From positions 178,318,920 through 178,382,919 of the forward strand of contig JAVMKO010000002.1 of NCBI GenBank assembly GCA_032164245.1: a stretch of 64,000 nucleotides of DNA, given 5' to 3'. The notes beneath the pieces were generated by a model. It worked only from the letters and a program-made list of their open reading frames with translations, ran no database searches and had not been told where the DNA came from. This DNA is from Sternotherus odoratus. Taxonomy: Eukaryota; Chordata; Testudines; Kinosternidae. The position numbers and the translations under genes are program-made. This document shows, piece after piece, positions 58,331 to 64,000 of this stretch; position 1 is the stretch's first letter; the number at the start of each line of letters is the position of its first letter.

Positions 58331-58887
58331 TGCTGCTTTGGAGCTGGGGGGTCGGAGTGAGCAGGGAAGGAGTTGTGACTGTGTAAGACCCTTGCACAAA
58401 AGCCCTCAGAGTGGCAGAAGAGTCTAGGGTTGTTCAACAATGATGATTACAAATGTAATTATAGACTGAGTACAAATGTAAACATAGAAATTAGAAATGG
58501 ACGTATCAGTAGGGATAGCTGAAACAATTCTGTCAAAACTGTTTTTCTTGGGAAAATTGACTAAACAATTTTAATTTGGGAAAAGTATTTGCTTTCTGCA
58601 CAAAATTTTGCCTTTTGTTGAAAAAATAATTCATATCTGAAGTATTGTTTTAGGTAATTTAGAGGAATACTGTAAGCTCAGATTGGTCCAGAAATACATT
58701 TGCTAAATAAATAAAAACAAAAATGGCATTCACAAAACATTAGGCTAACACAAATGTTTCCATTTAAAAAAATATTTCCTATGAAATAATAAAAATTCCC
58801 CAATTATGCTTACAATCCCCAAACTGAAGTTCCGTGTTATAGGTACGAATCTGAAGGCGTGAACTTGCAAATGCTTATACGTGTGCC
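58331..58887. other. Unassigned sequence
   Basis: No gene recognised. Confidence 0.45.
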
Positions 58888-58989
58888 TTAGAACTTGTCC
58901 ACACATGGAACTAGTCAGGAACAACTATTGCACTTTTAATTCACACCCTTCCTTAATCCAAACTAACTTTCAAGTGTAGACAAGTCTTA
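58888..58989. mobile_element. PIF/Harbinger-type MITE (96 bp) with TTA target duplication
   Basis: The element lies at 58891-58986. It starts gaacttgtccacacatgg and ends caagtgtagacaagtc; the ends are inverted (gacttgtctacac). The trinucleotide TTA flanks it on both sides (58888-58890 and 58987-58989), as expected for Harbinger. It is non-coding. Confidence 0.78.
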
Positions 58990-59050
58990 ACTTTATGCAC
59001 TGTGGTTTGTCTCAGTGAAATTAATGGTACTGCTGACAGTAAGTAAAGTT

Positions 59051-59102
59051 AAGCATATGCATAAATCTTCACAGGTAAGTATGTGCATAAAACTTCACAG
59101 GT
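59051..59102. repeat. 26-bp tandem duplication, imperfect
   Basis: aagcatatgcataaatcttc plus acaggt (59051-59076) is followed by aagtatgtgcataaaacttc plus acaggt (59077-59102), with three mismatches. Confidence 0.9.
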
Positions 59103-59264
59103 ACATGGCCATCAAGAGGTATTGAATGAAACTGACTAAAAACGAAAGTGAAATTGACTAGGCTGTTTGATTGTGCAAGTTGAGAAATATGAAAAATGCA
59201 AAAAATAAGTACAACATAAACAGTGAAAAATAATCTAAAGTAACAGCATGGGTGTAGCTTGAAA

Positions 59265-59340
59265 CAGCTGAAGTTGGTCCAATAAAAGATATCATTCCTC
59301 TTGTCTTTCTAATACCCTGGGACCAACATAGCTACAACAA
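59265..59340 (+). mobile_element. Penelope-like element end, second family
   Basis: The run agttggtccaataaaagata, then tctaataccctgggaccaac and atagctacaacaacattg, matches the repeat at 62941-63094 in the opposite/sense direction. It is 5'-truncated. Attribution to Penelope-like elements is from the similar ACxxGGCTxC end shared with the first family and is tentative. Confidence 0.5.
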
Positions 59341-59724
59341 CATTGCACACAATAATCTAAAGTATTCAAAGAATACTTTCAAGATAACACTGAATAGCAC
59401 ACTGATACACAGATACAATCCTACCAACAGAGGGAAAAACTCAACAGTTTCTGAAAATCCAGGTTTTTTACAGTGTTTCCAGCTGGTCACCCAAAAATTA
59501 AGATCCCCAAAATCATTAGTGACTTTCAAAAAGATTTCCCATGGTGACCATTTCCAAAAGTCTTTTACATGCCTGGCCAAATATAATTAACACCATTACT
59601 TAATGAAAATGGCAACACATCTTAATAAATCCTGGATGCAACAAAACAAATCCCCAGTAACCCATTTCCCAGGAAATGATAAATAAAACAATGATCACAT
59701 ACAACCATGAAAGTAACTAAAAAA

Positions 59725-59856
59725 CTGTACTTTTCTGCTGCAAATATACTATATAAAGATTTCCTACTGTTGTGGCTCCAATAGGTATACCTGTACTTTT
59801 CTGCTGCAAATATACTATATAAAGATTTCCTACTGTTGTGGCTCCAATAGGTATAC
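59725..59856. repeat. Perfect 66-bp tandem duplication
   Basis: The unit starting ctgtacttttctgctgcaaa and ending ggctccaataggtatac at 59725-59790 is repeated without a single mismatch at 59791-59856. It does not coincide with any recognised element. Confidence 0.97.
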
Positions 59857-62800
59857 CTTGGGAGAGAAAGGTAGAGGGTTATGTCCTTGCCAGAAAAACT
59901 CCATCTTCTGCTCCTCTTGATACAGTTTTATGAGGCAATTTTAGTTCTTGCCATAAGACACAAGATAGCAGTTAGTCCTTCAAGGAGACTGTGCTTATTT
60001 TAGTTAGGGTTTTAAGTCCAAATAGGGAACTTAAAGAGAGCTCTCTTTATAATGGGCTGCCAGTGCAAGTCCCAGGATATACTGTGCCACACAGAAATAC
60101 AAAGGACTGCACTTTGGTTAGGTTGGAACCTTAGTCTCATGTGGGTAGTTTTAAGCTGTGTGAGAGGTGTCTAGAACATCCAGTCATATTGGAAGGCAAC
60201 ACTTTCTTGAGTGTACTTAAAGCCGATAAGTCTGATCAAGACGTCTTCATTAAGCTGAGGAGGGGTAATCAAGTTGCCTAGCACAAGTTCTCATGGAGTT
60301 TGTTTGAAACATTTAACTTCAAGTAGTAGTATTGAAAAAAGTGACTGTTCTCATGTGCTCTTTCTCTCCCGTAGTTGCTCCACTTAAAATGACCAATTAA
60401 TGTAGGTTTTCTGTCATTTTAGTTGGGCATATTGATTGAAATAACACACACAAACACTTACATGCCCATCTGCCCTTAAGAGAAGGCTGGATTAGTCATT
60501 TTTTCCAAAGAGAAGTAGAATCCTCTATTGAAAGTGTTAACTGAAATATTCACATCAGATGCCAACTTGATTAAAACCTTGACCTCCTGGTTGAGAGGTA
60601 AAACAACTATGAGTGACAACAATCTGCCTTCAAGATAATTTATTATAAACACATTTCTGAAGTCTGTGTATTTATTATATAAACATACCCTAAGCCTGAC
60701 TATCCATTAAAGCTAGGCTTTCACCTTCTTCTATAATACAGATTTATCAGAAATTCACCCCCTATGAAACTCTTTATGATCCCAACAGGCCTGATTCCTT
60801 CAGCTTGTTTTATTTCCAAACTATAAATATTGTTTTTTCACTCCTCAGTGTGGAAATTTGGCTACCTCCATATTACATGCTTACTGGAGTAGAAAACTGC
60901 CTAATCAGATAGGAAAACAGTTGGCGGTGTATAAATCAGGGTTTGCCGAGGATTTCAAAGTGTGAAACTGGGCAGACGAGTGCATATCGTAGGAGTTCTG
61001 CCTTTCCCTAGCTTCCCTGTAGAGATTTCACATGGCAAATATGGTCACCAAGGCCATCTGTATAAATACATGGGTGTGTTGTCTTGAATTAACACAACAG
61101 TGTTAGTGGGGAAGGCAATTCTTTTTTTTATTTTAACATTTCCTCACCAGATGGTCTCAAAATGTAAATTCATCTACAAATAATAATAATAATCCTGATC
61201 ATCTTGATTTTGGTGAGGAAATTGATAGTAATAAGTGCTTGAGTCCAGCTAGCCTAGCAAATGATCTAATCCTAGCTTCAAATTCATCCATGGTGTAATT
61301 TCCCTGACAGCAGTGGCATTGAACCAAAGATGAATTTGACCTCTGCTGTCTGAAGGTCAGTAGTGCTGGGATAATTGAACCATCACTGAGTTATAAGCAG
61401 TCTCTCCTAGACCTATGGTGAAAAATTCCCTTTTCTCACAAATGGTTTTACTGTAACATAGCCTGTTTTACTCAGTCTACATTCTTTTCTAACATTCATG
61501 TCGAAATAGAGCTGAAATAAAGATTCATGTTGTAGTGGTGACAGGAGGAGTTGTTACACAAGATGTAAAGTTTCCCTTCGACTTCATGTCACGATTTTTT
61601 CTCATTATTTAAACAAGAACTGCATTGAAGTGGTGCAGGTACCAGGCAATAAAGATTTCCCTTGCTGCTGACAAACCTTGAGACCGCAAACGGAGGTGCT
61701 TACATGCCACAAGAGAGGTTGCTGCATTTATGTTCTTTTCCTCCACTTATTGTCACAAAGGAAACATCTTTATATAAATATGTTCCTATATAAAAAGTAT
61801 ATATTTCCAGTTATGTACCAAAACTTTATTTCAGTGCCAGTACATTTTGATTAGTAATACATGGACAGAATTTCTGAGGATACAGCTTGGAACCTGTCAA
61901 GTGTATTAAACTGGTGTTGGGGAATTACTTTAAAATATTTTCATTGTAATTCTGTTACATTGTGTAGCAATGGCTGAGCACAATGACGAAGAGGTACTCT
62001 GTTTGTTAAAAAAAAATCAGATACAGAATACGTATTTTGTGAAGAATGCTGAATGGAGCTTTTGTAAGTGGCACATTTAAGATACCTGAGCATTTGGCTC
62101 ATACACAGTTTATTTCTAAAGTCAATTTGCAAGAGGACTGTCAAATAAGACTTTTCTGTCACTGTGGGTTTTTAAAAAACAAACAAAGCAACAAGCAAAA
62201 TGCACTTTTATTGGAATCCTGAAGTTCATCTATGGGTCGCTGATAGGGGAATTGAGGTGTACATGATGTGCTAATTCAGGGAGGAAAAATTGGAGACAGG
62301 ACTTGATTTAGAACAATAGGTGGTTGTACATAGAAGGGAAACAAAGGCATAGGAAAACAGCCATTTTGTTCAAAATAGGGATGAGGTCATAGTTGGACAA
62401 CATATTGGATTTTATTTAACATATTAGTAGGTATTGTTCTGCTGCATTCCCAAAGTAGCTGCAAAAGGATATTGGAGAGAACACGGTTGCTTTATATATG
62501 CACCCTTATGTGTGACCTTGCATGTTTTATATACACTCACTCACACTTACATACACTCTCACACACGTGTGCCTACACACTGTCTCTCCCCCATATCCTA
62601 CATCCTTACGTTTCTTTTTAGTACCATCTAATCTTTTGATGCTTAGAAATTATGAATTTTCAAAGGCAGAGATCAAAGACCAGAAAAATTGCTTGAGCTG
62701 CATCCATCCTTTTTCCTTACAAATATTTTTTTTAAAAGTTATTTCATGCGAAAAAATTTTCCTCTTTAAATTATATGAAATTTTGGGGCAAATTCAGGTT

Positions 62801-62932
62801 GTTCCATTTTTGACTGATAGAGCAGATGGAAAAATGAAAATCTATCTTCACAAAATATTCCAAATTTGAATTCAAAGGGTTTGAAACAGACCACTGAAAA
62901 AAATTAAGTTTTTAAATAAAAATCTTAAATGT
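59857..62932. other. Long unassigned AT-rich stretch
   Basis: No gene found in 3 kb. Simple repeats: AAT units near 61181-61193 and CA-rich DNA at 62530-62580. Confidence 0.45.
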
Positions 62933-63101
62933 TATTGAATTTTTTTAGAGAGACAAGGTGGGTGAGGTCATATCTTTTATTGGACCAGCTTCTGTCGGTG
63001 AGAGAGACAAACTTTAGAATTTACACACAGCTCTTCTTCAGCTCCTCAACCACCTTGTCTCTCTAATAGCCTGGGACCAACGTGGCTACAACAATATTGA
63101 A
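62933..63101. mobile_element. Head-to-head Penelope-like insertion, second family
   Basis: A minus-strand part (agagagacaaggtgggtgag to cacagctcttcttcag, 62949-63043) meets a plus-strand part (ccaccttgtctctctaatag to gtggctacaacaatattg, 63048-63094). So the two halves are inverted around a short junction. TATTGAA occurs at 62933-62939 and 63095-63101 and may be a target duplication. It has no coding sequence. Confidence 0.55.
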
Positions 63102-64000
63102 ATATTCAGTGTACTGAAAATCCTATTTATGGTAAATGAAAAAAATTGATAACCATTATCGTAACACTTTAAATTAAAATAAAATTGAACAGGAATGATG
63201 TTTTTGTGGAAAAACAAGACTGTGGCCATTTTTTTTGTGAATTTTTTTTAAAAGGCCGTTTTTGAAAATAAAAATATTTTTATTTAAAGTTTCAGCCAAC
63301 TCCAATGATTGGGACAGAGCAACTGTTTTACCTGTACATCAGGGTAGATCCATAACATGAGCACAAGGGATAATTACCACTCATATTACCAATAGCAGTC
63401 AATGTTTTACGAGGGGCATAGCTATACAGAATCAGGATGTGGCAATATGTCTGTGCTAGGAGCTGAAGGTTTTGCTAAAGAGACACTACACTACCCCTGT
63501 TGTACAGGTGAAGTAACTGCTATTGGTTCACATAATCTTCCTCTCCTGTTTGTCGCCTGCTAGCTCTTTATTTTCCAGAAGATCATTATACCTTAATGTG
63601 TTCATGTTTAAGATTGTTGCATGTTTATTCATGTTCAGTTAAATCCTTTTATCCTCACTGAAGTGAAACTCCCCTTGACCTCATTTGGTGAAGTGGGAGG
63701 CAGATCCTCAGACTGTGTAAATTATCAAAGCTCCATAACTAAACAATTTACTCCACCCAACAATCTGCTTCTGGGAGTTTTGCTTGAGTAAGGATGGCAA
63801 GATTTGACTCTTAGAATCCAATTCAGCAAAAATGTCTGGCGGCTTTGCCATGCACGACTGCAGGAACCTTGAAAAATGAACTTTCCAGATGTGTGTTTTT
63901 CCGCTGGACTAGAGCCCTATATAGTGTACATGAGGATAATATTTATGAAGTATTTGTAATTTTAGTTAGTAAGAGTTCACAAAAGAGGTAGAATATCACT
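63102..64000. other. Unassigned sequence with old repeat trace
   Basis: No gene. 63680-63805 (caatctgcttctgggagttt, tgcttgagtaaggatggcaa) has the pattern of an old dispersed reptile repeat; a similar antisense piece lies near 45708-45740. Confidence 0.4.

Overview
The window looks like nuclear DNA of a reptile, most probably a turtle. That is an inference from recognised repeat families; no search was run. It carries several antisense CR1 LINE tails, a DIRS-type tyrosine-recombinase retroelement, a PIF/Harbinger transposase relic, Penelope-like ends, hAT and Harbinger MITEs, a Helitron and two solo-LTR-like blocks. The DNA is AT-rich and has no operon-like organisation. I found no host protein-coding exon, rRNA, functional tRNA or CRISPR array. 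Almost all open reading frames are short chance frames. The ones that mean something are decayed transposon proteins. The window is therefore intergenic, or deep intronic, sequence built by nested transposition.

Layout. 1-950 is unassigned. About 987-4830 is a Harbinger element with a dead HARBI1-like transposase, interrupted by a truncated DIRS element (about 2530-4500). 5511-6130 is a CR1 tail that received an inverted copy of neighbouring sequence. 6209-6334 is a hAT MITE. 7-22 kb is mostly unassigned, with a Harbinger-like MITE (10.66 kb) and a Penelope-like fragment (14.67 kb). 21995-22720 is a complete non-autonomous Helitron. 23.9-29.9 kb is a CR1 cluster: four copies or fragments, one split by a 1.2-kb solo LTR with a 5-bp target duplication. 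33584-33841 is an inverted Penelope-like insertion with a 12-bp target duplication and a filler copied from 0.8 kb away. 37.2-38.6 kb holds an old repeat, a hAT fragment and an LTR. MITEs lie at 39.26, 46.13 and 47.9 kb. A perfect 36-bp hairpin lies at 43.16 kb. A MIR-like SINE is at 52.14 kb and a GC-rich hAT MITE at 53.19-53.85 kb. The last 9 kb holds a tRNA-derived SINE fragment, a CR1 3' end, a Harbinger-type MITE, Penelope-like ends and a perfect 66-bp tandem duplication.

How the parts work together. There is no cooperating gene system. The readable story is chronology: Harbinger before DIRS, CR1 before LTR, CR1 before inverted duplication. The most interesting items are the structural events: the filler-bearing inverted Penelope insertion, the hammerhead-ribozyme-like core in Penelope-like ends, the inverted duplication inside CR1, and the perfect hairpin. 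Family names come from recognising sequence patterns and memory of reptile repeats, so boundaries without a target-site duplication are approximate.
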